Assembly (NCBI RefSeq): GCF_036850765.1
Contig: NC_089492.1
Location: 106,473,022-106,537,021 of the forward strand
DNA length: 64,000 nucleotides
Reading direction: 5' to 3'
From: Saccopteryx bilineata
Lineage: Eukaryota; Chordata; Mammalia; Chiroptera; Emballonuridae
Made by a program: the position numbers and the translations under genes. Below are positions 24,417 to 36,300 of this stretch, piece after piece; position 1 is the first letter of the stretch, and each line of letters starts with the position of its first letter. The notes below the pieces were generated by a model. It was given only the letters and a program-made list of their open reading frames with translations. It did no database searches and had not been told where the DNA came from.

Positions 24417-24649
24417 AAAAAAAAAAAATTTAAAAAAAGGCCTGACCTGTGGTGGCGCAGTGGATAAAGCGTCAACTTGGAAATGCTGAGGTCGCCGGTT
24501 CGAAACCCTGGGCTTGCCTGGTCAAGGCACATATGGGAGTTGATGCTTCCAGCTCCTCCCCCTTCTCTCTCTCTCTGTCTCTCTCTCCTCTCTTTAACTC
24601 TCTGTCTCTCTCTCTCCCTCTCTCTCTCTTCTCTAAAAATGAATAAAAA
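24417..24649 (+). mobile_element. VES-like SINE, short type
   Basis: Head GCCTGACCTGTGGTGGCGC, B box GGTTCGAAACC, TC-rich tail, then A tail. The 16-bp duplication AAAGTTTCTCCATGTC flanks it (24401-24416, 24650-24665). About 22 A/T-rich bases lie between the left duplication and the tRNA head, which is unusual. Confidence 0.92.
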
Positions 24650-24665
24650 AAAGTTTCTCCATGTC

Positions 24666-25478
24666 TGCATTATTTTATGATTGTTTGGAAGTTCATTCCT
24701 TTTAGTAAGAAGTATTGAAAGAAAAATCTAGTTCCCAGTGCTTAATTCACTACTTAGAGATGAGGCATTCTTATTGAAGAACATGTCTCCTGGTCTTGCT
24801 AGTTTCTAATGGATGTCTCTAGCCTTCCTTTGCAACATACTAATTCTAATAAAATGGGAGACATGATTGCCCCCTACCCAATTCTAAAAAGAGTGAATAT
24901 ATCATCTTTTGTAACAGATGGACTGCGTTAAAAATAATTCAATATAGGACTTAAAAAAGAGATAATATCTACCATTCAATTTGAAAGTTCCTTTTGGAGA
25001 ATAATAAAAATGATAAATACACTCTTTACTGTGACTAGCCAGCCGTTATTATTAGGAAGTATATTATTTCTAAATATGCTGAAAGTGATGATATGTGCCA
25101 GAGTAAAAGCACTTTTTTTTTCATTTGTAACAAGTATTATCTTGTCCATTCCCTATGTAAATTAGAATTGAGATTTTCTTTGGATCTCCTGAAGAATAGG
25201 AAATTGACCTGAAACTTTCTCCATTGTAATACTACTAGAATTAATTAGGTGGCAGTGCTTAAAAATGATTGAAGGCAGGAAGACCTTTTGGGAGATTGTC
25301 TTATCAACATTCAAAGTAGAGAAATAGTATGATGGTGGAAGAAATGAAAATGATATTCAATTTTAGAGATTTTACAAAGGAAGTAGGGTTAGGTCAGTCA
25401 CTTAAGTAGAATTTGTAGATTCTAGTAATGTACATTAAGTTTCCAATTGGAGAGCTTAAATCTGTTTCCAGTTCACAG
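24666..25478. other. Unassigned intronic DNA
   Basis: No recognised feature. Confidence 0.5.
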
Positions 25479-25872
25479 TGTGCAATGGATTTGTTCCCAC
25501 ACAAAACTATATGTTAAAACCCTAAACCCCAATGTCACTATATTTGGAGATAGGACCTTTAAAAGGTAATTAAGTTTAATGCGGTCATAAGGGTGGGGTC
25601 TTAATTCTATACAGCTGCAGGTCTTATAAGAAAAGGAAAAGAGAGAGCAGTTTCTTTCTTTCATCATGTTGATGTACCTTGGAAAGGCCATATGAAGACA
25701 ATGCTAAGGCAGCTATGTACAAACCAGAAAGAGAGCTCTCACCAGAAACCAAACCAAACAACACCATCATCTTAGACTTCTCAGCTTCCAGAATCACGAG
25801 AAAATACATTTCTTTTGTTTAAGCCACTCATTCTGTGGTATTTTGTTATAGCAGGTAGGACAGACTAGTACA
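25479..25872 (+). mobile_element. MaLR (MST/MLT1-type) LTR
   Basis: Shows the known ERVL-MaLR order: AACCCCAATGTCACTATAT, GGTCATAAGGGTGGGG, CTTATAAGAAAAGG, CACCAGAAACC, GTTTAAGCCACTC, GTATTTTGTTATAGCAG. Confidence 0.85.
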
Positions 25873-26341
25873 AAGTGGAATCACAAATTCTTAGTGAAAC
25901 TTTGTTCTACACATCATTGCAGAAAGGTTGAGTTCCTTCCAAGCTGACATATTTTTGCCTCATGTGAAGGTATTTGTTTCTAGAGTACAGCCCAATTTTA
26001 GTAGATGTAACTTTAAAGTAAATTCAGACTTTTCTGACCAGGTTCCATAAATCAAAATCAGATCTCTGAAACCCTCAAATTACATGTAAACTGTTCTGTA
26101 GTTTCCTGGGGAAATAGCTTGTGTTTTAATTCATATTAAAAAAGTTTAACCCCCCAAAATGAGTACAGGGTGGCATAGACACTACATGGAGCTACCAGAG
26201 AGGCTTCATGAGGTCATGGATTGAGGCATTCATAATTGGAAATTAATGATTCAGTGAAAATATCATACAATATTAAATATTTGAAAGAAATATTTGATGG
26301 TAACTAAGTCTGTCAATGAAGACCTTTCACCTGGTATTTTT

Positions 26342-26735
26342 TTTTTTTTTGTATTTTTCTGAAGCTGGAAATGGGGAGAGACAGTCAGACAGACTCCTGC
26401 ATGCGCCCGACCGGAACCCACCCGGCACGCCCACCAGGGGGTGACGCTCTGCCCACCAGGGGGCAATGCTCTGCCCCTCTTGGGCGTTGCTCTGTTGCGA
26501 CCAGAGCCACTCTAGCGCCTGGGGCAGAGGCCAAGGAGCCATCTCCAGCGCCCGGGCCATCCTTGCTCCAATGGAGCCTCGGCTGCGAGAGGGGAAGAGA
26601 GAGACAGAGAGGAAGGAGAGGGGGAGGGGTGGAGAAGCAGATGGGCGCTTCTCCTATGTGCCCTGGCCGGGAATCGAACCCGGGACTTCTGCATGCCAGG
26701 CCAACGTTCTACCACTGAGCCAACCGGCCAGGGCC
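26342..26735 (-). mobile_element. VES-like SINE with duplicated core
   Basis: Minus-strand copy flanked by CACCTGGTATTTTT (26328-26341) and CACCTGATATTTTT (26736-26749). A block of about 22 bp is repeated in tandem, giving CCACCAGGGGGTGAC (26431-26445) and CCACCAGGGGGCAAT (26453-26467). Confidence 0.95.
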
Positions 26736-26749
26736 CACCTGATATTTTT

Positions 26750-27541
26750 AAAGGCATTACAATCTAGCTTTTTTTCTAATATTCTCTAGAGAATTTAGCA
26801 TTATCTTTTAGATAATATAATTTGCTTATGTGTTTTGTTTATATGTTTCTTTGCTCACTAAAATTTAAGCATCATCAGTTTTTAATTCACTGTGTTTACT
26901 GCTGTTTCCACACTGTCTAGAATAGTATTGTTCCTATAGTAAGAATTGACAAGTACTTATTTGATAACTAAAATAATGTAAACATTTTAATCTGGTTGTG
27001 TATCACTCACACCTGTATAGGTCTATACCTTAACTATTTGCATAATATTTCAATTTCTTTCTAAAAATGCATTTTCTTTGTTGACTTACCCAAATAATGC
27101 AATTCTAAAGTCCATTTTGATAATTTATATATTGTCTATATATAAATAGAGTTCTATCAGTGGTCGCTGGCTTGCATTAGAATGTAACTCAAAACTAGAA
27201 TTCATTATATTAAATGGAGAATAAAAGCTTAGTTCCACTTTTCTTAAACAGAGTTAAAGCCCCATGATCTTCTTATATTTCATTCTTCCATTCCATTACA
27301 TAGCAATGAGGATAAGTGATGCTGAAATAAGAACATTTTATTGACTGCACATCTGAGGAAAAAATAAAACCCAATGTAACTTGGTTATTTGCAATAAGAA
27401 GACTATGCATGGGGAAGTTAAAACAAAAGTTTGGATAATTTCCAGAACACATCTTTCTAGCTTGGTGAGGTTTTCCCTAGTATATGCATTTGAGTTTCAG
27501 TGTTTCTGCTGTCTTATGAGTTCATACCTGAATCAAGATAC
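26750..27541. other. Unassigned AT-rich intronic DNA
   Basis: No recognised feature. Confidence 0.5.
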
Positions 27542-27887
27542 TGTACTATCATAGTTGGTTCAGGCTGCTAGAACAAAGTACCTCAGACTTGGTGGCTTAT
27601 AAATAACAGAAATTTATTTCTTACAGCTCTGGAGGCTAGTATTCCAAGATCAGAGTGCCAACATAGTTGAGTTCTGTGAGAGTCCTGTTTGGGTTGCAGA
27701 CTGCGGGCTTCTCACTGTCTTTTCACATAGTGGAGAGCAGATAGAGGAAGCAAGCTCTCTGGTGGCTCTCTTATGGGCACTCATCTCATTCATGGGGGTT
27801 TCACCCTCATGACCTCATCTAACCTAAATACTCTCCCTTTTTAAAAATATTTTTATTTATTCATTTTAGAGAGGGGAAAGAGGGAGA

Positions 27888-27938
<51 letters not shown>

Positions 27939-28139
27939 AGCAGGAAGCATCAACTCCCATATGTGCCTTGACCAGGCAAGCCTTGGGGTTTCGAATTGCT
28001 GACCTCACTGTTCCAGGTCAACACTTTATCCACTGCACCTCCACAGGTCAGGCCAGGCCTCATCTCTTAATACCATCACTTTGGGGGTAGGTTTCAACAT
28101 ATGAATGTTAGAAGGATGTAAACAATCAATCCACAATAG
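27542..28139 (-). mobile_element. MaLR (MST-type) LTR split by a SINE
   Basis: Minus-strand LTR: CTGGAGGCTAGTATTCC, CACCCTCATGACCTCATC, then after the SINE AATACCATCACTTTGGGGG and CAACATATGAATG, matching the MST layout. Confidence 0.85.
27837..28052 (-). mobile_element. VES-like SINE, short type, with GA expansion
   Basis: Right end has the tRNA-like head (minus strand GGCCTGACCTGTGGAGGTGC), left end a GA microsatellite (27885-27934) and A/T tail. Inserted in the MaLR LTR. Confidence 0.88.
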
Positions 28140-28960
28140 TGATTTTTAAATTCTAACTACCTGGATATTTCTTCCCACATAAAGCTTTACTCTCTCTATT
28201 CTTACTAGAAAAAGAATGTTTCTTTTGTTTCTTAAAAATGTTTTCAGATTGAGAATAAAAAGCAACTATTAACGTCTGCCAAACATTTATGCAAATTTTA
28301 TTTTATAGGCACGTCAAGGTGAATTAAAAGTAAAATTCTGGAGATAGACTGCAATCCAGACAATATTATCCTCAGTGAGGAAAAAACAATGAATGGCCTT
28401 CTTTAAGTTTTGACATCTCTTTAGCCTATGGTTTGAATGAGAATACAGTAAAAAAAAAATTATGACAACTGCATGGCATATTCTAAGAGAAAAATAACCT
28501 AAAATATAAATTAAGGAAAATGTGCAGGTATGTGGGTTTACTATGCCAAGCTTATTAAATCAAGATCATGAAAGATTACATATGTATCTCAGGAGAGATT
28601 TATGTACTTTGCAGTAGAGTGATCTTTGAATAATATGATCTTTGGCCATCAAAGTTTGCTGATGAATATTGTACCTCTTAGGAGGAAAGGGGAGAAAGCC
28701 AGCTGCAGTACCCACTGTCTGTGAAACAAAAGCAAAGTAGCTGTTGTGATACAGCATGAGCCCAGGAAACTTTATCTAGAAGACTGTCTCAAGAGAGCAG
28801 ATTCTAAGTAGAATGGGTATAGCCAGTTTTACTATTGTTAACCCCAATTTTTCAAATTTTGATAAATCTGCATATGCATTTGTTTGTCTTCATTTGACTT
28901 TTATTAAAATGTATGCTACAACATGACTTTTGCATTTGCTAGATTGGAACATAAATATTA
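28140..28960. other. Unassigned intronic DNA
   Basis: No recognised feature. Confidence 0.5.
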
Positions 28961-28964
28961 ACAC

Positions 28965-29395
28965 AGTCACACTCCAGAAGTTCTAATCATTTATAAGCAT
29001 GGTAACAATCCCTGTCCTTGAATCTGAGCTGATCTTGTGACTTGCTTTATAAATGCAGCTGAAACAATGTTAGGCAAGCTCTGAGCCTAAGCTCCAAGAT
29101 TTTCTGCACAGTTCCACTCTCACTGATGGAATTCTGTGTTTAGATGGAAGGTGAGACATGGGTGGAACACAGGTAAGTTATCCTACCTGAGACATCTTAC
29201 ATTAGCCAGTCCCTTGTCTATCTGGCTGCTGATCATCAACATATACTAGACCAAATGAGATCAGCCAAGCCCCGCCCAGATCAGAAAACCTACCCAGCTG
29301 AGCCCAGTGCAAATTACAGTGCCACAGAATCATGAACTAATAAACATTTTAAGAGATTAAGTTCTAAGGTAGTTTGTAATACAGGAAAAACTAAT
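28965..29395 (+). mobile_element. MLT1-type MaLR LTR
   Basis: Order of GCTGATCTTGTGACTTGC, AAATGAGATCAGCCAAGCC, CCTACCCAGCTGA, ATCATGAACTAATAAAC and AAGTTCTAAGGTAGTTTG matches the MLT1 3' layout. Confidence 0.75.
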
Positions 29396-29399
29396 TGAT

Positions 29400-30460
29400 A
29401 AACTAAACAGGCCTGAACTTAAATAAATGAGCCATGGAACAAGATTTATTTCAATCCAATTTTTTGCTTTTAATTTGTGTTAGACTCTAAGTGTCTTTTT
29501 AGCAAAACACTAAATTTTGCTTTAATTACCATCAGAATTAATGTGCAAGTAACTCTCAAGTCAAGCTGGAATGTTAGAATATGGCTAATAACAAAAATCC
29601 TTCTCTCCTTCCAACATTACTCTAATATCTCCCTAATATTTCTGTTCCTTATTCTCTGGAACAAATTGAATTGAACCAGGACAAAACTATACCTGGCTTT
29701 TCATTTTAGCTTTTCTTTATTGATGAATAGAGGGTTATGAAGTCAGAAATATAAGGCTATTTTCTTCTAAGATTTCATTAAAGATAAGATATTAGAGAGA
29801 TTGAAGGCTATTTTGCTGGCTTATCATATCATCTATTTCTAACCATCAGAAAAAAAGACAATAAAATAATGCAAAAGAATTCAGGCCTCATCAACCATGA
29901 AATCATTAAAAATTTTGTGATTGTCCTTTGAACCCAAATGATTACCATTAAACTTGACCAAACTGGGAAGATTGAAAGGTTCTTTGGCATACGGAAGTAC
30001 TCAAGAAACTAACTACTTCAGCTAGTTAAACTAATGGGTTGAAAGACTAGGAAGCTCAGGATTCAGAAATGATAAGAACTAAATATTGATTCCTTTACAT
30101 TTCAGAATCTGTTCAAAGTTAAAAACAAGATTAATTGTGGGCAGAGAGAAGATCCCTCATCTGTCATTTGAATATGAAAAGAAGTTATTTGAAATGCAGA
30201 AGGCTTTCATTTCAGAATGTGACTAATGGCAGTACCAAATCATCTGAATTCTTTGAGTCACAGTAGTAATTCTAAAGCCCAGTTCAGGATGGGGAAGACT
30301 AGAGATGCTTTTTATGTCTCTCCCTCTCCCACAAAAATAAAAGCTAGAAGAACAAAAGTGTGTTATAAAATCCTTAACAGAGAAGAGAAACTATGCAGTA
30401 ACCAAAACCAAGAGATTTTCAGTAGAAGATGAAAATGGATGAAAGAGGATTAATGCACGA
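29400..30460. other. Unassigned intronic DNA
   Basis: No recognised feature. Confidence 0.5.
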
Positions 30461-30468
30461 AATACAGG

Positions 30469-30582
30469 AGGAAGGAAGGAAGAGGAGTGGAGGGGAAGGG
30501 AGGGGAGGAAGGAAGGAAGGAAGGAAGGAAGGAAGGAAGGAAGGAAGGAAGGAAGGAAGGAAGGAAGGAAGGAAGGAAAAAA
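30469..30582 (+). repeat. (GGAA)n microsatellite
   Basis: Imperfect GGA-rich start, then about 18 uninterrupted GGAA/AAGG units from about 30508 to 30578. Long GGAA arrays can bind ETS factors. The open frames across it are low-complexity artefacts. Confidence 0.97.
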
Positions 30583-30774
30583 GAAAATCACAGTGCAGAG
30601 AGATCCATGGGATAAAGGGTCAGCAGGAGCCAAATTGGAGATCTGAACGATTACCAGAAAGTATACATAAAACGCATAACGGTTGGCATTCTCATACTTT
30701 GTGGCAATGGTGGGGCATCTAAGACAATGCCCAGAGATACTCAGCTCCTGGAAGTCATGCCTTTATGTAATTTC

Positions 30775-31135
30775 TTACCTTGGGTGTGGGCTGAACTCAG
30801 AGCAGCCATGATGGAATATCACTTCCAAGATTAAGTTATAAAAGTCTATGGCTTCCATCTTAAGTGAGCTCCCCGCTACACTCCCGCTCATCCCACCACT
30901 CTCTCAGATCACTTGTCCTGAGGTAAGCCAGCTGTCAGCATTCACAAGTGAGAAAACAAGGTCTGCCAATGTATATGTAAGCGAACTTGAAAGTAGATTC
31001 TCACTCTTCAGTCAAAGCTTTAGTTTAAGACTGCAGGGCTGATCAACAGCTTGACTCCGGCCTTATTTGAGACTTTGAGCTAAAGTCACTCAGCTAAGCT
31101 CACCTAAATTCATCTAACCTGTCCCCATCTAAAAA
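30775..31135 (+). mobile_element. Diverged MLT1-type MaLR LTR
   Basis: Text such as AAGTTATAAAAGTCTATGGC, GAGAACTTGAAAG-like and CCTTATTTGAGACTTTGAGC follows the MLT1 pattern. Edges uncertain. Confidence 0.5.
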
Positions 31136-31189
31136 AATAAAAGAATTAATGCTAATTTGGGGGATAATTTGTCAAACAGCAATAGATAA

Positions 31190-31943
31190 TTAATATAACC
31201 ACCTAAAATATAGGACAGAATAGCTTTTATATCCCAAAGCAAAAACAAAGTAACAAAAATCTAGATAATTTTTCACTTAAAAGCAAAGGAATTGTGCAAG
31301 GGAAAGTAAGGCTCTTCCTGTGGCTATTCTCCTCCTTATTCTGGCATTACAATGTCTGCTTCTTGTCTTCCAAATCTGGGAACAAGGAAAAATTTCCTCT
31401 CTACACACTCTGGCCACTCTCAAGTTGAATAGGGCCTCCTGTCACATTATGGGACAACCAGCACAGACTGGTGCTCAAGAACAGAGAGCACAGAGGAAAT
31501 TCTGAAGGGAAAAGGGAAAGTTTAATAGAATTAAAAGTATGATTGGGAATTTAAAGTGATGATACAAAAAGGCAAGATAAACTGCAAGAAAAAAAATAAA
31601 AAGATGTTGAAGAACTCCTAGAAAAATGAAAGTGGAAGACAAGTCTCGTCCAAATATGAGACAAAGTAAAATGCTCTTGAGCAATTGATAGGATGGGAGG
31701 CTATTCATTTTACCTTGAAACTGGGGGAATTCTCCTTTGAGCATCTAGGTAATATGATATTTGAACTCATGAGGAAAAACATGTAATCTTGACACATAAC
31801 TGAGAATGCCTTTGGACGATATTTACCCAGTAATAGTAATCTAAAGCTCTTTATTGCTTTTTTACTTTAGACTCCACATAATAAAATTTGGAAGATTTAG
31901 TTGAAGTTTCCTGACAGAATGTTAAAGTTAACATCCCTGTAAA
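31190..31943. other. Unassigned intronic DNA
   Basis: No recognised feature. Confidence 0.5.
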
Positions 31944-31945
31944 TA

Positions 31946-32541
31946 CAGTGTGTCCGTAAAGTCATGGTGCACTTTTGACAGGTCACAGGAAAGCAACAAA
32001 AGACGATAGAAAAGTGAAATCTGCACCAAATAAAAGGAAAACTCTCCCAGTTTCATACCTATCAGTGCAGTTTGATGTGGGCTCATGCACAGATTTTTTA
32101 GGGCTCCTTAGGTAGCTATCCCGTATAGCCTCTACAGACTCGTCACTGACTGATGGCCTACCAGAAAGGGGTTTCTCCACCAAACTGCCAGTTTCCTTCA
32201 ACTGCTTATCCCACCGAGTAATGTTATTCCTATGTGGTGGCGCTTCATTATAAACGTGCCAATAGTCATGTTGCACTTTGGTCACGGATTCGAATTTAGC
32301 GAGCCAAAGAACACACTGAACTTTCTTCTGTACTGTCCACATCTCGACTAGCATGGCTGTGGGCTGCTCTGCTGTATACACGGTGTTATGTCATCATCTG
32401 TGCATGTGCACATGCTGTCACATTATCCTACAGAAACTGGGAGAGTTTTCCTTTTATTTGGTGCAGATTTCACATGTCTATCATCTTTTGTTGCTTTCCT
32501 GTGACCAGTCAAAAGTGCACCATGACTTTACGGACACACTG
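31946..32541 (-). mobile_element. Tc1/mariner-like element with 109-bp inverted ends
   Basis: Ends CAGTGTGTCCGTAAAGTCAT and its reverse complement; the inverted repeats cover 31946-32054 and 32433-32541 and are about 95% alike by eye. TA duplications at 31944-31945 and 32542-32543. The middle keeps only the transposase N-terminus, so this is an internally deleted copy. Similar mariners are known from ruminants and other mammals. Confidence 0.93.
32075..32354 (-). pseudogene. Transposase N-terminal fragment (paired-type HTH)
   Basis: About 90 residues open on the minus strand, with WTVQKKVQCVLWLAKFESVT, RWDKQLKETGS and SGRPSVSDESVEAIR followed by RSPKKS. This is the DNA-binding helix-turn-helix part and the linker of a Tc1/mariner-group transposase. 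The catalytic DDD/DDE domain is missing. Confidence 0.85.
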
Positions 32542-32696
32542 TATAATAATATAAGGAGGTGGGAAATGAAAGATATTGTTAGTAGTACAATATCTTCATC
32601 TTACTATTGTGGATACTCAAGAGATATGTGGATTCTCAACAGAATGAAAAACAGAGATGTAAATATACTTACTGTTTAAAGAAACAAAAATAACTA

Positions 32697-33231
32697 CACT
32701 AGTCTCCCTTATCCAGGTTTTGCTTTCCATGGTTTCAGTTACCTGCAGCTAACCAAGGTCTGAAAATATTAACTGAAAAATTTCAGAAGTAAATAATTCA
32801 TAAGTTTTAAATTGCACGCCATTCTGAGTAGTGTGATGTTGTCATCTACTATCCTGCTGCATCCTGCCAGGGATGTGAGTCATCCCTTTGTCCTGTGTAT
32901 CTAAGCTGTGCTGCATACACTATCCATCCCTTCTTACTCAGTAGCCTTCTATCAGAGTCACTGTCACTGTATGGCAGCGCCTTTCTTCAAGTAATGCTTA
33001 TTTTACTCAATAATAGCCCCAAAGCATAACTTTTATTACAATATATTATTATAATTGCTTTATTTTATTATTGTTAATCTCTTACTGTGCCTAATTTACA
33101 AATTAAACTTTATCATAGGCATTTATGTAAAGGAAAAAACAAAGTATATTCAGGATTCAGTAATATCTATGGCTTCAGGCATCCACTGGGAGTCTTGGAA
33201 TGTATCACCCACAGATAAGAGGAAACTAGTG
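32697..33231 (+). mobile_element. Tigger/MER2-like element
   Basis: Imperfect ends CACTAGTCTCCCTTATCC and AGATAAGAGGAAACTAGTG; TA on both sides (32695-32696, 33232-33233). Inner text TTCCATGGTTTCAGTTACC and GCATCCACTGGGAGTCTTGG fits the old mammalian Tigger/MER2 group. 535 bp, no transposase. Confidence 0.82.
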
Positions 33232-33237
33232 TACTAA

Positions 33238-33308
33238 TTGTGTGTGTGTGTATTCTGGTGTGTGCGTGTGTGTATTCTGCTGTGTGTGCATGTGAATGTG
33301 TGTGAGTG
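33238..33308 (+). repeat. (GT)n microsatellite, interrupted
   Basis: Blocks of GTGTGTGT separated by TATTCTG, repeated twice. Confidence 0.9.
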
Positions 33309-36300
33309 AATAAAATTCAAAGAAGAATTAAGGCCAGAAGTTGATCTTCATTTGTATACTGGAGATTGCATAAATATTATATTAAAGAAATAAACAAATG
33401 GAAGTATAAGCATATTATTTAGAGATATAATACTAATTACCTAAAGAATTCTGAAAAGATATCATCTCTGGGGGAAAATACTGGGGTTGGAGAGGGCATG
33501 GAGAGGGGGATTGTTGTTCTTTATAGATGCTATGTTTCAAATCATATTGATTTGTTTTCATGAGCTTATATTATATGAATAAAGTAATTTAAAAATTACT
33601 CCCATTTTCTTTCTGCTTACATACCACAAAACACAATGTGTTTTTTTCCAGCATCCTGCTATTGGTCTCAGACATACTATGTATAAAAGAATGGTTTATA
33701 CTTAATATTATTTGCAATGTGATGTACCATCTATTTAAATACAATGTATTTTCAAATAATCCACAGAGCAAGAAAAAAATTGTCTGACATTTCCTAGGCT
33801 TTGCCTAGAGTTGTCCATCATCAGGAATTTACTCCAACTCCCCAAACTTCATTTAAGTCTGGGTCCAATTAGTGTTACACCAGCATGTCCCTCTAATCTC
33901 TTCTGTTACTTTTCTACTCCTTTGTACGCAGTTCTCATTTTAATAGCCTACACAAAAATCACAGTTTTTACAAGCTTAATCTTGACAAAGACTCTTTTTC
34001 AAAACATTATACACTGTCCCCAGTTCTATTTGGTTTCCAGCAATAGTCAATCTCTAAATATCAAGATGACGTAAAGCTTTTCTTGAAGTCCTGTCAAGAG
34101 TTGCTGGTGCAAACTGGGTCTGTAAAGCTCTCAAATTATTAGGCTTCCTCATTGTTTTCCTAGATATTTTCACTTACTCAAAGTTAACTAAGAGATAAAA
34201 ACTATTTTAAAATGTGAGTTATTGACTCTTCAAGATGGTCCAAACTACTTGCACAATTCCAGCAATCTGAAGTGCCTCACCATAGGCAACTGCAGGAGAA
34301 GTCAGCTTTGGGTGCATACAACATGGAGAATTTAATAACAATAATAAATCTTACTAAATGTCAGCCTACTTTTTACTTTTACAATGTGTTCACAATTCTA
34401 AACTATGCCAGCAATAAACTATTCCTCCAAAGAGAAGACCATGAGCACTGCTTCTCCTCACCTACATAAACCATCATAACCTCAAAGTGATGAGACTCTA
34501 CTGAACCTCTGGAAAAGCATATTATGCCCTACCAACCTGTAATGTGTTAGGCAAAACTGTTCTGCTTTATACCTTCTGCTTTCCACCTTAGGAACAACTA
34601 CGGGAGCTTCCTTCCTTGACTTATGTGAATGTCAACAGTATAAATTAAAATAAGAATTTTGCCTCCTATAGATCATATCCATACCTTTCACTTACACAAA
34701 TATGCATATAATTTAAAAAAATGTGTGTTTAAAAACTTGTCTTTACTCTGCATATAAAGGAAACAAATTCTTCTATTCTTTTTTATGTACCATTTTCATT
34801 CTCTGCAAATATTGATCGGTCCGGGAAAATTCAAGAGTAGGAAACACACAGTATTTATCTCATCACTGGAATAGGTACTCTCTGTGTTCATTAATTTATT
34901 TATTCATGAACTATTTCCTAGTCTCTACTTTGCCCCAAGGACCATGTGAGGTGCTGAGCATGCACGGATTAACAAGACATAGGTCTTGACTTTAACATAT
35001 TTGTCAAAAAGAAAACTAAAGTGAAGGTTATAAGCTCTTGTAATTATATATCTAGCTACTTATCTGAAAGCCTTTTTATCACCCAAGTGCTGTGAAAATA
35101 GGAAATGTATTATGCTTAGGGTTGTTTGGGAAAGTTTCAAGTGAAATACAAGGACTAAATTGAGCCCAGACTATCACCATTAATAAATCTTTAGAACTTT
35201 ACCAATGTTGAGCTAATCATTGATAAGATCATAGGTAGAGATGCATCACAGGACAAAGGGGGAGCAGCTGCACTTCCGGCAGAGGGGGCGACATCTGAAA
35301 GTGGGACCGCACATTTTGTGTTTGAGGAATATGAGTAGCTCATTTTTGCTGCCTTACCAGTGACAAATTTCAGACTAGGTGCCTTATACTTTCTCGCTTT
35401 TTCCCCTCCTTTTCTGGATCAAATGTACAAGTAATATAGAATGCAAGGGCACACTGACAAGAGAATGTAAGGCAACGAGGCAATTAGATAAAACATGGAC
35501 AACACCACTTACAAAGGTAATATAGCTTTTATCTGAAACTACAAAGGAAATGTTTTTTGGATAATCACCAGTTTGTAACAGAACAAGTGAGTCACTTGGC
35601 TGCCCTGTGATGTCTTATTTACCACCCTATTATTATGGGCGGTTTGTTGACTCTGTCTAGAATTATTACTAATGGCCAGTTACTGCTGTGTATAAAAAAG
35701 TCAGATATTGGAATCTCACCACAAATACAAAAGAATCTTGATGAATTTGTTTCATTTATGAAATATGGACATTAGAATCAGAGGACTTCCCTTTAGGGAA
35801 TATGAATATTTTTTATTTTCTTTGGTTCTAAGGACACAAATACCTACGCTGTTTTCTAGCTGTGCATACAGGTCTTTGATACATATTAGGGAATAAATGC
35901 TGTAGAGGTAAACTAAGAAGGGTAAGAAATATGAAAATAAGTTCCCTTAAGTGTTCCAGGGTAAAACTTCTACTACTAAAATTTCAATGCAGGGCTATAC
36001 TTAGTGATGATCCCAGACTAGGTAACATACATAACATGTTTGACCTGATAGGCCCCTTATGAGGTTAGCTTGCCAGTATTTTGAGAACCTAGAGTTGAAT
36101 ATATTTGTTACCTTTTCCTCGGTTACCACTGGCCAAATTTAGGTCCATTTCTCTTATTTGAGATTTGGGTCATCATGTGGAAATCTGTAATGCCTAGAAT
36201 AGGGTCTAGCACATGAAAGGAAGAATAAAAAGGACAAAAAGGAGAAAAGGAAATAAGTTGGTGGCAGAGTGGGGACATGGATACTAAGCAAGCAAAGTGA

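Noticed and set aside
30469..30582. CRISPR-like array
   Set aside because: Simple GGAA microsatellite without spacers, in a mammalian intron.
35280..35300. CTCF site at the GCAGAGGGGGCGACA spot
   Set aside because: Only the G-rich core matches; the flanking CC and spacing of the full motif do not fit.
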